From NCBI GenBank assembly GCA_019096195.1, contig JAGTXK010000050.1, positions 911,987-975,986 of the forward strand: a stretch of 64,000 nucleotides of DNA. The letters run 5' to 3'. The notes under the pieces were generated by a model that ran no database searches, was not told where the DNA came from, and saw nothing but the letters and a program-made list of their open reading frames with translations. This DNA is from Boletus sp. NGJ (taxonomy: Eukaryota > Basidiomycota > Agaricomycetes > Boletales > Boletaceae). Shown here in pieces: positions 49,871 through 62,125 of this stretch. How positions within the stretch are numbered: the first letter of the stretch is position 1; each line of letters starts with the position of its first letter. Position numbers and translations under genes: made by a program.

Positions 49871-50348
49871 ATTTCTACTTGGAAGATGTGTAACAACACA
49901 TAGAGGTCGCATTCACCTTTTAAATAAGTTGAGTTTATCTGTTGTCTATACTGAAATTAGCCCTTGTTTTGGCTTGTCACAATTCAGTTGATATTGGGGT
50001 CTGACTAGATTAGGAAATCATGCAGTCTTCTCTCCAATATAGTTGCAAAGCTTCTCAAAGGTGAGAGTGGATTCTATGTTAAATGGTGTGTTTGAGCCAT
50101 CTGATTGGTGAACCATGCATTGTATGATAAATGCTGTAGTGGTATACAAGAATGAGAAATAAAAATAAACATTGATTTGACACAAAAAGATGGGGCTTAT
50201 AGTGATTGTTAGGATCCTCAGAGCCGTCAGGATTGTTGAAATTAACAGATTTTACATGAGGTAATCCACTATCCTGAGTTGAATTCACTTTTGCATTGGC
50301 ATGCTAGCATGATACCAGTACAGGCTTAGGCTTCGTTATATTTTGACA

Positions 50349-51193
50349 TCATTCATATAGTAGTTGCATGTTGAGACTGACCTCATCATTATCATCTCTA
50401 TGATCATCACTGGCACCTGAGACATCCATATTGAAATCTTTACTGCACTCGCTTTCATATGCCACCATATCAGCCTCTCCTGGGTCATCAGGAGTGAAAA
50501 TGCTGGTGTATGTTTCTGGGTCCCTCATCAGTGCAACTGATCCAAATAAAACCATCTGGGGGATGTGATTGTCAGCTTGATTATTCCAGTCATAGTGTTG
50601 GATGGATTCATCAACTTCTTTATATTCAGCAATGGAATACAAGTCTTCATATGTATATACAGAGACCACCACTGGAGCATCTGCAACTGCATATAACACA
50701 ACATGTTCTTGTAATCCTGAGTCAAGGCTATGAAGGCCACAGGCCATATGCATCATGAGAAGTTAATGATCATATCATTTAGGTTTGTGTACATACCAAT
50801 AGTTGTCCATTGAGTTGAAGGACATGAAGGGTTGAAACTTGAAGATGTAGGTTTCCTTAATCTAAGGTCTGCTGGTGGGATGCTGTTATCATGTGATGTG
50901 TGAGTACAACTGGTGGGAATTTTAACAAGTTGACATGCCTTAGCCTGTCCATGGTCTAAGCATTTGCCACAAGCAGCAGCTCTAGAAAGAAACTTGCAAT
51001 GTGTCTTGAGTAAATGGCAGAGTTTGCATGCCTTAGACTTCTTTGTAGCATCTGGTTTGACATGTGAGCAATGCATCTTTAAATAAATTAGTAGAGATGT
51101 ACTTTTAGCCTGAGGATGTCTTTTGAAGGCCTGAACATGTGACATCTTAGTGTCACTTACTATATTGAGCTGTTTTTGCTTTCTGGGAGACAT
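50349..51193 (-). CDS. Zn2Cys6-type zinc cluster protein, left arm copy
   Basis: Two exons join in phase to 251 codons. Exon 1 (51193-50797) starts MSPRKQKQ and carries a zinc cluster with spacing CX2CX6CX8CX2CX8C (CKLCHLLKTHC, then ACGKCLDHGQAKAC), within the range of fungal Zn2Cys6 DNA-binding domains. An 89-base GT-AG intron leads to exon 2 (50708-50349), an acidic region (EYKEVDESIQHYDWNN, FTPDDPGEADMVAYESECSK, SDDHRDDNDEVS) that could act in transcriptional activation. Unlike its neighbours it has no premature stop. No Zn2Cys6 middle homology region is present and the protein is short. It may be a transposon-encoded regulator. The role is inferred from sequence style only. Confidence 0.55.
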
Positions 51194-51995
51194 GTTATTT
51201 GTCTGACTTATGGCTATTCAAGATGTGAGGAATCTCGCATCTAGAATTTATAACCTTCAGCCTTGTGTCAATTATATTACATAGGATCCCATACTACTTA
51301 TGAATGTCACATTGAGATATAAATGTCCAAGTTTATGCAACAAGAAGACAGATATGATGTGAATGGCTGCATGAGCCTGAGTGAGTTGATAATGTGACAA
51401 AGATGCAACAAGGTACTTGACAAATCATGGATTAGATCGAAGTTTAGATCTGCATCAAGGATATTGAGCACAATATAAAGGGTTGATTAGTTGTTGCCAA
51501 AACCAATGATGTTGCCATCACAGATGACAAGAATTATTTTTCTGTTAGTTATTATATTTCAGCTGCATAAGCAAGTCAATAGTGTGAGACACTGAGGTGT
51601 ATTACAAGAACAGACCTAGACACCAGGGCAAACTTTGGTTGTCAACCATGCCAATGCCAGTGGGGCAACTTCACTACTTTGCACCTGGACAGCAGGACTT
51701 CAGTTGATGTACTAGTTTGTCAGATTATAAATGAGATCATCATAAATGTCAAGGAAGTGACCCAGGATCACCAAGCTGGATATTTCTACAAGGGTGTAAT
51801 CAATGTAGCCGATATGGTTGTTTCAATGTTGGGACATGAATTATTGGTTGGGTTATAGATGACTGGTGTGACTTCAAAGTATTCTAAGAGGTCATGTGTT
51901 CTATTAGATTGGATACCAAACATATCATACACATTGAGTTGCACCATGAGTACAGTACATGTTGCAAAAAGCACAGTACATTATAATACAATGTA

Positions 51996-53244
51996 CTATA
52001 CATAGCCACAATGCACATACCATCCATGCACATCCTGGAGTGTGATCACATACAAAGCCACAAGAAGTGCAACAAAAATGTCTTGATTAGCCATCTCAGT
52101 CATTGTCATATGAGTGTAGTCACTATTCCTATAAAGGTGATATTTCATTGCTGAAAAAGCGAGTTCAATCATGTTGAAATCAGGAGAATAGGGCAGTAAG
52201 AATTCACAATGCATTCCACTGTATAAGATGATCAGCTCATATTCATGAGATCAAGTGATTATATTACCAAGCTTGAATGAGTTCCTGAATGTCAGAATGC
52301 TTGTGAATTTAGCAATTATCCATCACAATAACAGAATTCAGAGAAGAGAATGGCTGCATAAATTCAAGTAATTGCTCAATAAAGTTCTTGAATGTTGCCA
52401 TGTAGAAAGACTCTCATAGTGTAGGATGCCTTTAATAAGTGAGAGTGTAGGCAAAATCAAAAAAACTGTGCCATTGTTAGTAAAGATAAATATATTGATA
52501 ATAAATTATGACTTACTGTCACCTGTGCACAAAGAACACTTTTCACTATGCCTTGGTGTTTCAAATTGACCATGCATGATCACAATAAGTCATTCATTGA
52601 TCTACTGTACAGAGCTTTGATTTACAAAGACCAACTAGTTTGCCTCATATAATCCTATTCTAGCCAAGTATTCTAGTCATTTTTCTGCAGATCTTTCTAT
52701 AGTGACAGATATGACCTAGATAGATAAGGGGCAATCAGCTGGTATCACAATTATAAATCAAAACACCAGCATATTTTTTTCATTGTGAATCCTATATATT
52801 GAAGTGTTCTTCAAATAGTGGAGTATAAAATCTGAACATCGCAAGACATCACCAACATTTCTTGGAGCTTGTCCAAGTACAGATTGGGAGTTTTCTGAAT
52901 GCAACCTAGATGAGACTGAATAATTTTATATGTTATCTTATCAATGATCAATACTCAATTCCAATTACTACCTCAACATCTTTACTGTGGAGGTGTGTTC
53001 CTCTCTTCAACAGTGGCTGCTGGATACATTCACCTATTGGATTGCAGACTGTGCCATATCTATAGAAGTGTAATAGGACTTGTTTGGCTATGCAAGTTGA
53101 TATATTGACACATATAGCAATGTGCTCAAAATTGAGGAATTTAGAGAGCCATACTGTCATCCATTGAATTTCAGGGGTAGTTTGTTGGCCTTGCAGCATG
53201 TCTGCAACATATTTTCCAGCTCTGAAATGCAGAAGGGAACACAA
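51996..53244 (-). pseudogene. Second DDE transposase (Tc1/IS630-like), decayed, left arm
   Basis: Fragments follow the order of agaricomycete IS630/Tc1-like transposases: a helix-turn-helix part with CIAKQVLLHFYRYGTVCNP, FIEQLLEFMQPFSSLNSV, IVMDNC (second catalytic Asp), and LLPYSPDFNMIELAFSAMKY (final Glu) ending in DVHGWYVHCGYV at 51999. Many stops and frame changes separate them. It is a different lineage from the Tc1/mariner element at the arm edge. I could not define terminal repeats for it. Confidence 0.7.
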
Positions 53245-54595
53245 AACTTACTGTATGTACAAATCTCAATACTCTAGATTTTTTTTTCCTCCTCTAGTTG
53301 ACACAAATAGTATTCTCTAGCCTCTTCTGAGTCAAATGGTATTGTTTGCACTGTGATCCAGTTTGTTTTCAAGGCGTAATGGTTGAATGATGACAAGAAG
53401 AAATTTTTTACATATATAATTTTCTTATGGGATCAAGTCATGTGAAAAATACAGTAAGCATAGCAATTGCCACAATTTTCCCACTCACTTTGGTCAACAG
53501 CCATCTCTTTTAACTGACCATAACATTAGGGAATTGGTGATAGTACAATTGGATCACCAGGTTAGCAATGGTAACTATCTCTTCTGATGATGATTCCATT
53601 GATCAGGCCACAAGCTCAGGAATCAAGCAAAGCAGCTCACGAAACACCATATATTCTTGTCTTTCTCTGAAGAAGGATTGTGGATGAACCAACAGATCTA
53701 TATTAAGTTTACTCATGCAGCTGTCAAAGACTCCTGCTGTTCTTTATCACCCATAAACAAGAGGCCATTCATTGGTGATGAGGGTTTGAATGTTGCAAAA
53801 TGCATGCACAGACTGCCCAAAGTATCTCCTATAGTGAATGAGTGAATCCTGGATTATTTTAAAATGAGTTCAGCACCAGTGTCATTGTGTCATTAAAAGC
53901 ACTCTCACAGTTTTTTCCTAGGTCCAAGCTGCAAAGCTCTAGAGTGCATGTGCTTCTGGCCAGTTGCTGCATCAGATGATGAGCTATGTATCGCAGCAAT
54001 CATACTGCATGATTAGTATGAGATGGTAGCAGTAAATTGACTCAGAAATAAAAGGATGATTGTTCACTGCAGCCCAAGGAAGGAGAGGGCAGTGCATTTC
54101 TTATTTTATAGTGGTTTTATATACCAACAATTAGCTTAGAAGAGCCCATGACTGAATGGCTTTTGCCAAACTCTCTGCTGATCTTTCTAGACTTATAATG
54201 CTTCTACAAACTTGAATGGAGATTCTCATTCCTGATATTGTCACTTCATGCTGCAACTTCAAGTTCTAGCTCAGACTCAGATACTATATATTTTGCCATA
54301 CTCTAGTCTGCTTGGACTTCCTATTTCTGCAAATGGAGATTGACACTTCTGGAAACTATGTCCTAAAACCATGGCCTTTATCAGTCATCCATGCTATAGT
54401 TCTGTTCACATCCTTATTGAGTAATCTTGTAGTACTACTAAAACTGCTACTAATCTGCACCTCCCGAACTCCCTAGTGGACCTACTGTACACAAACAATG
54501 AGTTCCAACACCCCAGCTTACAAATATAATGCTGAAAGAGTCCCTATTATCTAATAGACAACAGGACTTCTCAGTTCAGTGATACAGTTCTCCAT
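53245..54595. other. Arm-internal AT-rich sequence, left arm
   Basis: CpG-poor sequence with one unrecognised ORF on the plus strand (53657-53845, MSFSEEGLWMNQQIYIKFTH) that may be a relic of another element. Nothing else was identified. Confidence 0.35.
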
Positions 54596-55725
54596 GTGAA
54601 GTGTCAACATTCCTTGTCTCTGCATGAGCCTGTAGATGTTGGTGCACACAGCCTACTAGCTACTGGCCTCACTTCCATCCCTAAAAGGCTTGATGGATTT
54701 GATAATTCTTATGGCACAGCACACTTCAATGATCAGACTGTCAAGTTTGGTGATCTGGTTGAGCTCATGAGTGTGGTTATGGATGGTGGACCTATTGACT
54801 TTGACTTTGAGTTAGAGGTAGAGATGGTAATGGGACAAGAAGCCATAAATATTTTAATCTGGAGCAGATAATAACAGGCTCAAGCAACAATTTCAATCTT
54901 GGCGGTTCAGATCCAGACAATGGCTTGAGTGCTCTCATTGAACAACAGTGTCCCCACCTACAGCCACTAGCCAAGCCTGTGCATATCAAATGCCTACCAT
55001 CAGCCAAGCCTGCTAGCAAGGAAAAGGTCTTGATGAAGCCTTTGTATGACTCAGCAACATGTAGTAGGTTGTGTTCACATGTGTTTTGAGTTGATGTATA
55101 TACTGATCCATTTTTTTCCACTAGTTTTCAAGATCTGATGTGCTGTGCTTCAATCTCAGGGAATAAAGATGTTGCAGATTCAGTTCCAGATATCATCTGA
55201 TATTACTCTTGATGAACTTCACACTGTCATTGCAGAGAAACTATAATGGTTTCCAGGGCTTGTCAAACTTCAATATCAACTTGATTGCAAGATGAAGACA
55301 GCCTTTATTTCCATACAGTCAGACAATAAACTTGAAATGTTTGTAGAAACAGTGCAACCACTCATTGTTCCTCCCTGTCTTGCCAACAGAAAAGCCATCA
55401 ACTCAACCAATGAAGCCTGTGACAGTTTACTTTGATGATATAGCATCAGAGAATAAGTGAGCTGATCCAGCACCCACTGGGAATTATAATAAAGCAGTAT
55501 ATTGAACATTCAGTTGCATATTTATTATTTATTCTATTCTCTAGGATGCAAAAAGCTCAGGATCATCATCTGAATAGAAGCTATTGTTATCATCAAACCC
55601 TAAAATGGATGGAATGGAAATGCAACAGGAGTTTATCACAGCACTCCATAAGCAGTAAAAGTGTGATGTGCACTTGAAGAACTCTGACAACCCTGTCTAT
55701 TGCTACAATCTGCCTGGTAGCACAC
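54596..55725 (+). pseudogene. TE-associated gene cut by the palindrome axis, left arm
   Basis: Plus-strand pieces read SLHEPVDVGAHSLLATGLTS and FDFELEVEMVMGQEA (54596-54871), then ITLDELHTVIAEKL, WFPGLVKLQYQLDCKMKTAF and NKLEMFVETVQPLIV (about 55190-55380), and finally KCDVHLKNSDNPVYCYNLPG right at the axis. The last block belongs to the same family as the fragment at 49465-49870. In that relative a further block with a terminal aromatic follows, and here the sequence turns back instead. Several in-frame stops show it was already dead. The part beyond the axis is missing from both arms. Confidence 0.5.
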
Positions 55726-55740
55726 GTGTGCTACCAGGCA
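55711..55740. other. Symmetry axis of the palindrome
   Basis: The axis falls inside GCACACGTGTGC (55720-55731), a short natural palindrome with no unpaired loop. There is no spacer, adaptor-like or linker sequence at the junction. Confidence 0.95.
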
Positions 55741-56855
55741 GATTGTAGCAATAGACAGGGTTGTCAGAGTTCTTCAAGTGCACATCACACTTTTACTGCT
55801 TATGGAGTGCTGTGATAAACTCCTGTTGCATTTCCATTCCATCCATTTTAGGGTTTGATGATAACAATAGCTTCTATTCAGATGATGATCCTGAGCTTTT
55901 TGCATCCTAGAGAATAGAATAAATAATAAATATGCAACTGAATGTTCAATATACTGCTTTATTATAATTCCCAGTGGGTGCTGGATCAGCTCACTTATTC
56001 TCTGATGCTATATCATCAAAGTAAACTGTCACAGGCTTCATTGGTTGAGTTGATGGCTTTTCTGTTGGCAAGACAGGGAGGAACAATGAGTGGTTGCACT
56101 GTTTCTACAAACATTTCAAGTTTATTGTCTGACTGTATGGAAATAAAGGCTGTCTTCATCTTGCAATCAAGTTGATATTGAAGTTTGACAAGCCCTGGAA
56201 ACCATTATAGTTTCTCTGCAATGACAGTGTGAAGTTCATCAAGAGTAATATCAGATGATATCTGGAACTGAATCTGCAACATCTTTATTCCCTGAGATTG
56301 AAGCACAGCACATCAGATCTTGAAAACTAGTGGAAAAAAATGGATCAGTATATACATCAACTCAAAACACATGTGAACACAACCTACTACATGTTGCTGA
56401 GTCATACAAAGGCTTCATCAAGACCTTTTCCTTGCTAGCAGGCTTGGCTGATGGTAGGCATTTGATATGCACAGGCTTGGCTAGTGGCTGTAGGTGGGGA
56501 CACTGTTGTTCAATGAGAGCACTCAAGCCATTGTCTGGATCTGAACCGCCAAGATTGAAATTGTTGCTTGAGCCTGTTATTATCTGCTCCAGATTAAAAT
56601 ATTTATGGCTTCTTGTCCCATTACCATCTCTACCTCTAACTCAAAGTCAAAGTCAATAGGTCCACCATCCATAACCACACTCATGAGCTCAACCAGATCA
56701 CCAAACTTGACAGTCTGATCATTGAAGTGTGCTGTGCCATAAGAATTATCAAATCCATCAAGCCTTTTAGGGATGGAAGTGAGGCCAGTAGCTAGTAGGC
56801 TGTGTGCACCAACATCTACAGGCTCATGCAGAGACAAGGAATGTTGACACTTCAC
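55726..56855 (-). pseudogene. TE-associated gene cut by the palindrome axis, right arm
   Basis: Mirror copy of 54596-55725 with the same reading frames and stops, reading away from the axis on the minus strand. Confidence 0.5.
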
Positions 56856-58206
56856 ATGGAGAACTGTATCACTGAACTGAGAAGTCCTGTTGTCTATTAG
56901 ATAATAGGGACTCTTTCAGCATTATATTTGTAAGCTGGGGTGTTGGAACTCATTGTTTGTGTACAGTAGGTCCACTAGGGAGTTCGGGAGGTGCAGATTA
57001 GTAGCAGTTTTAGTAGTACTACAAGATTACTCAATAAGGATGTGAACAGAACTATAGCATGGATGACTGATAAAGGCCATGGTTTTAGGACATAGTTTCC
57101 AGAAGTGTCAATCTCCATTTGCAGAAATAGGAAGTCCAAGCAGACTAGAGTATGGCAAAATATATAGTATCTGAGTCTGAGCTAGAACTTGAAGTTGCAG
57201 CATGAAGTGACAATATCAGGAATGAGAATCTCCATTCAAGTTTGTAGAAGCATTATAAGTCTAGAAAGATCAGCAGAGAGTTTGGCAAAAGCCATTCAGT
57301 CATGGGCTCTTCTAAGCTAATTGTTGGTATATAAAACCACTATAAAATAAGAAATGCACTGCCCTCTCCTTCCTTGGGCTGCAGTGAACAATCATCCTTT
57401 TATTTCTGAGTCAATTTACTGCTACCATCTCATACTAATCATGCAGTATGATTGCTGCGATACATAGCTCATCATCTGATGCAGCAACTGGCCAGAAGCA
57501 CATGCACTCTAGAGCTTTGCAGCTTGGACCTAGGAAAAAACTGTGAGAGTGCTTTTAATGACACAATGACACTGGTGCTGAACTCATTTTAAAATAATCC
57601 AGGATTCACTCATTCACTATAGGAGATACTTTGGGCAGTCTGTGCATGCATTTTGCAACATTCAAACCCTCATCACCAATGAATGGCCTCTTGTTTATGG
57701 GTGATAAAGAACAGCAGGAGTCTTTGACAGCTGCATGAGTAAACTTAATATAGATCTGTTGGTTCATCCACAATCCTTCTTCAGAGAAAGACAAGAATAT
57801 ATGGTGTTTCGTGAGCTGCTTTGCTTGATTCCTGAGCTTGTGGCCTGATCAATGGAATCATCATCAGAAGAGATAGTTACCATTGCTAACCTGGTGATCC
57901 AATTGTACTATCACCAATTCCCTAATGTTATGGTCAGTTAAAAGAGATGGCTGTTGACCAAAGTGAGTGGGAAAATTGTGGCAATTGCTATGCTTACTGT
58001 ATTTTTCACATGACTTGATCCCATAAGAAAATTATATATGTAAAAAATTTCTTCTTGTCATCATTCAACCATTACGCCTTGAAAACAAACTGGATCACAG
58101 TGCAAACAATACCATTTGACTCAGAAGAGGCTAGAGAATACTATTTGTGTCAACTAGAGGAGGAAAAAAAAATCTAGAGTATTGAGATTTGTACATACAG
58201 TAAGTT
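56856..58206. other. Arm-internal AT-rich sequence, right arm
   Basis: Mirror of 53245-54595. The single unrecognised ORF is at 57606-57794 on the minus strand. Confidence 0.35.
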
Positions 58207-59455
58207 TTGTGTTCCCTTCTGCATTTCAGAGCTGGAAAATATGTTGCAGACATGCTGCAAGGCCAACAAACTACCCCTGAAATTCAATGGATGACAGTAT
58301 GGCTCTCTAAATTCCTCAATTTTGAGCACATTGCTATATGTGTCAATATATCAACTTGCATAGCCAAACAAGTCCTATTACACTTCTATAGATATGGCAC
58401 AGTCTGCAATCCAATAGGTGAATGTATCCAGCAGCCACTGTTGAAGAGAGGAACACACCTCCACAGTAAAGATGTTGAGGTAGTAATTGGAATTGAGTAT
58501 TGATCATTGATAAGATAACATATAAAATTATTCAGTCTCATCTAGGTTGCATTCAGAAAACTCCCAATCTGTACTTGGACAAGCTCCAAGAAATGTTGGT
58601 GATGTCTTGCGATGTTCAGATTTTATACTCCACTATTTGAAGAACACTTCAATATATAGGATTCACAATGAAAAAAATATGCTGGTGTTTTGATTTATAA
58701 TTGTGATACCAGCTGATTGCCCCTTATCTATCTAGGTCATATCTGTCACTATAGAAAGATCTGCAGAAAAATGACTAGAATACTTGGCTAGAATAGGATT
58801 ATATGAGGCAAACTAGTTGGTCTTTGTAAATCAAAGCTCTGTACAGTAGATCAATGAATGACTTATTGTGATCATGCATGGTCAATTTGAAACACCAAGG
58901 CATAGTGAAAAGTGTTCTTTGTGCACAGGTGACAGTAAGTCATAATTTATTATCAATATATTTATCTTTACTAACAATGGCACAGTTTTTTTGATTTTGC
59001 CTACACTCTCACTTATTAAAGGCATCCTACACTATGAGAGTCTTTCTACATGGCAACATTCAAGAACTTTATTGAGCAATTACTTGAATTTATGCAGCCA
59101 TTCTCTTCTCTGAATTCTGTTATTGTGATGGATAATTGCTAAATTCACAAGCATTCTGACATTCAGGAACTCATTCAAGCTTGGTAATATAATCACTTGA
59201 TCTCATGAATATGAGCTGATCATCTTATACAGTGGAATGCATTGTGAATTCTTACTGCCCTATTCTCCTGATTTCAACATGATTGAACTCGCTTTTTCAG
59301 CAATGAAATATCACCTTTATAGGAATAGTGACTACACTCATATGACAATGACTGAGATGGCTAATCAAGACATTTTTGTTGCACTTCTTGTGGCTTTGTA
59401 TGTGATCACACTCCAGGATGTGCATGGATGGTATGTGCATTGTGGCTATGTATAG
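58207..59455 (+). pseudogene. Second DDE transposase (Tc1/IS630-like), decayed, right arm
   Basis: Mirror copy of 51996-53244, with the IVMDNC and SPDFNMIELAFSAMKY blocks and the same stops. Confidence 0.7.
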
Positions 59456-60257
59456 TACATTGTATTATAATGTACTGTGCTTTTTGCAACATGTACTGTA
59501 CTCATGGTGCAACTCAATGTGTATGATATGTTTGGTATCCAATCTAATAGAACACATGACCTCTTAGAATACTTTGAAGTCACACCAGTCATCTATAACC
59601 CAACCAATAATTCATGTCCCAACATTGAAACAACCATATCGGCTACATTGATTACACCCTTGTAGAAATATCCAGCTTGGTGATCCTGGGTCACTTCCTT
59701 GACATTTATGATGATCTCATTTATAATCTGACAAACTAGTACATCAACTGAAGTCCTGCTGTCCAGGTGCAAAGTAGTGAAGTTGCCCCACTGGCATTGG
59801 CATGGTTGACAACCAAAGTTTGCCCTGGTGTCTAGGTCTGTTCTTGTAATACACCTCAGTGTCTCACACTATTGACTTGCTTATGCAGCTGAAATATAAT
59901 AACTAACAGAAAAATAATTCTTGTCATCTGTGATGGCAACATCATTGGTTTTGGCAACAACTAATCAACCCTTTATATTGTGCTCAATATCCTTGATGCA
60001 GATCTAAACTTCGATCTAATCCATGATTTGTCAAGTACCTTGTTGCATCTTTGTCACATTATCAACTCACTCAGGCTCATGCAGCCATTCACATCATATC
60101 TGTCTTCTTGTTGCATAAACTTGGACATTTATATCTCAATGTGACATTCATAAGTAGTATGGGATCCTATGTAATATAATTGACACAAGGCTGAAGGTTA
60201 TAAATTCTAGATGCGAGATTCCTCACATCTTGAATAGCCATAAGTCAGACAAATAAC

Positions 60258-61102
60258 ATGTCTCCCAGAAAGCAAAAACAGCTCAATATAGTAAGTGACA
60301 CTAAGATGTCACATGTTCAGGCCTTCAAAAGACATCCTCAGGCTAAAAGTACATCTCTACTAATTTATTTAAAGATGCATTGCTCACATGTCAAACCAGA
60401 TGCTACAAAGAAGTCTAAGGCATGCAAACTCTGCCATTTACTCAAGACACATTGCAAGTTTCTTTCTAGAGCTGCTGCTTGTGGCAAATGCTTAGACCAT
60501 GGACAGGCTAAGGCATGTCAACTTGTTAAAATTCCCACCAGTTGTACTCACACATCACATGATAACAGCATCCCACCAGCAGACCTTAGATTAAGGAAAC
60601 CTACATCTTCAAGTTTCAACCCTTCATGTCCTTCAACTCAATGGACAACTATTGGTATGTACACAAACCTAAATGATATGATCATTAACTTCTCATGATG
60701 CATATGGCCTGTGGCCTTCATAGCCTTGACTCAGGATTACAAGAACATGTTGTGTTATATGCAGTTGCAGATGCTCCAGTGGTGGTCTCTGTATATACAT
60801 ATGAAGACTTGTATTCCATTGCTGAATATAAAGAAGTTGATGAATCCATCCAACACTATGACTGGAATAATCAAGCTGACAATCACATCCCCCAGATGGT
60901 TTTATTTGGATCAGTTGCACTGATGAGGGACCCAGAAACATACACCAGCATTTTCACTCCTGATGACCCAGGAGAGGCTGATATGGTGGCATATGAAAGC
61001 GAGTGCAGTAAAGATTTCAATATGGATGTCTCAGGTGCCAGTGATGATCATAGAGATGATAATGATGAGGTCAGTCTCAACATGCAACTACTATATGAAT
61101 GA
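60258..61102 (+). CDS. Zn2Cys6-type zinc cluster protein, right arm copy
   Basis: Identical mirror copy of the left-arm gene: exon 1 60258-60654, intron 60655-60743 (GTATGT to TTACAAG), exon 2 60744-61102. The two copies read towards the outer ends of the palindrome, back to back around the axis. If they are transcribed, both give the same protein. Confidence 0.55.
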
Positions 61103-61580
61103 TGTCAAAATATAACGAAGCCTAAGCCTGTACTGGTATCATGCTAGCATGCCAATGCAAAAGTGAATTCAACTCAGGATAGTGGATTACCTCATGTAAA
61201 ATCTGTTAATTTCAACAATCCTGACGGCTCTGAGGATCCTAACAATCACTATAAGCCCCATCTTTTTGTGTCAAATCAATGTTTATTTTTATTTCTCATT
61301 CTTGTATACCACTACAGCATTTATCATACAATGCATGGTTCACCAATCAGATGGCTCAAACACACCATTTAACATAGAATCCACTCTCACCTTTGAGAAG
61401 CTTTGCAACTATATTGGAGAGAAGACTGCATGATTTCCTAATCTAGTCAGACCCCAATATCAACTGAATTGTGACAAGCCAAAACAAGGGCTAATTTCAG
61501 TATAGACAACAGATAAACTCAACTTATTTAAAAGGTGAATGCGACCTCTATGTGTTGTTACACATCTTCCAAGTAGAAAT

Positions 61581-61986
61581 ATGTCAGATCGTGCATCTAA
61601 GAACTCCTTTGTTTGCTTTGAGGATGCAGGTGTTGGTGATAGCAACAGTGGTGGTTCAAGTCAGTCTGGAAATAGTAGCAAAGGTGTAAGTATTATTATT
61701 ATATGTTGTTCAATCACTCACATGCCATTTCTAGAGTGTGAGAGGTTTAGGATCTCAGAGAATACCCCAATAGAAGTCGTCATCATCAAATAATCACCAT
61801 AATCCAAGGAATGAATCAGACCAACATATAGAATTGATCCAAGAACTCCAACAAAGATGGACATGCAAGATGCATTCAAAAGGCTCCAAGAGTCCAACCT
61901 ACTGCTACAACCAAAGTGAAGGGAATGTGTGCTATCCATTGACCATGAGCAATCTTTCATTTTGGGCAGTAGTGATTGTACTGTAA
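61581..61986 (+). pseudogene. Fragment of an unnamed TE-associated gene (QQRW...CYN type), right arm
   Basis: Mirror copy of 49465-49870, with the Ser/Gly-rich first exon, GTAAGT donor and the QQRWTCKMHSKGSK block. Confidence 0.5.
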
Positions 61987-62125
61987 GTTCATCACTGCTA
62001 AGTACTTAGCTCAGTATGGTGTTATATGTGAATACATAGCTAAGATTTCATTTTTGTAATGGTACATAATATTATGTAACATCATGTAAGCCATATCATG
62101 CTTTGACAAGGCCAGTAATGTCATA

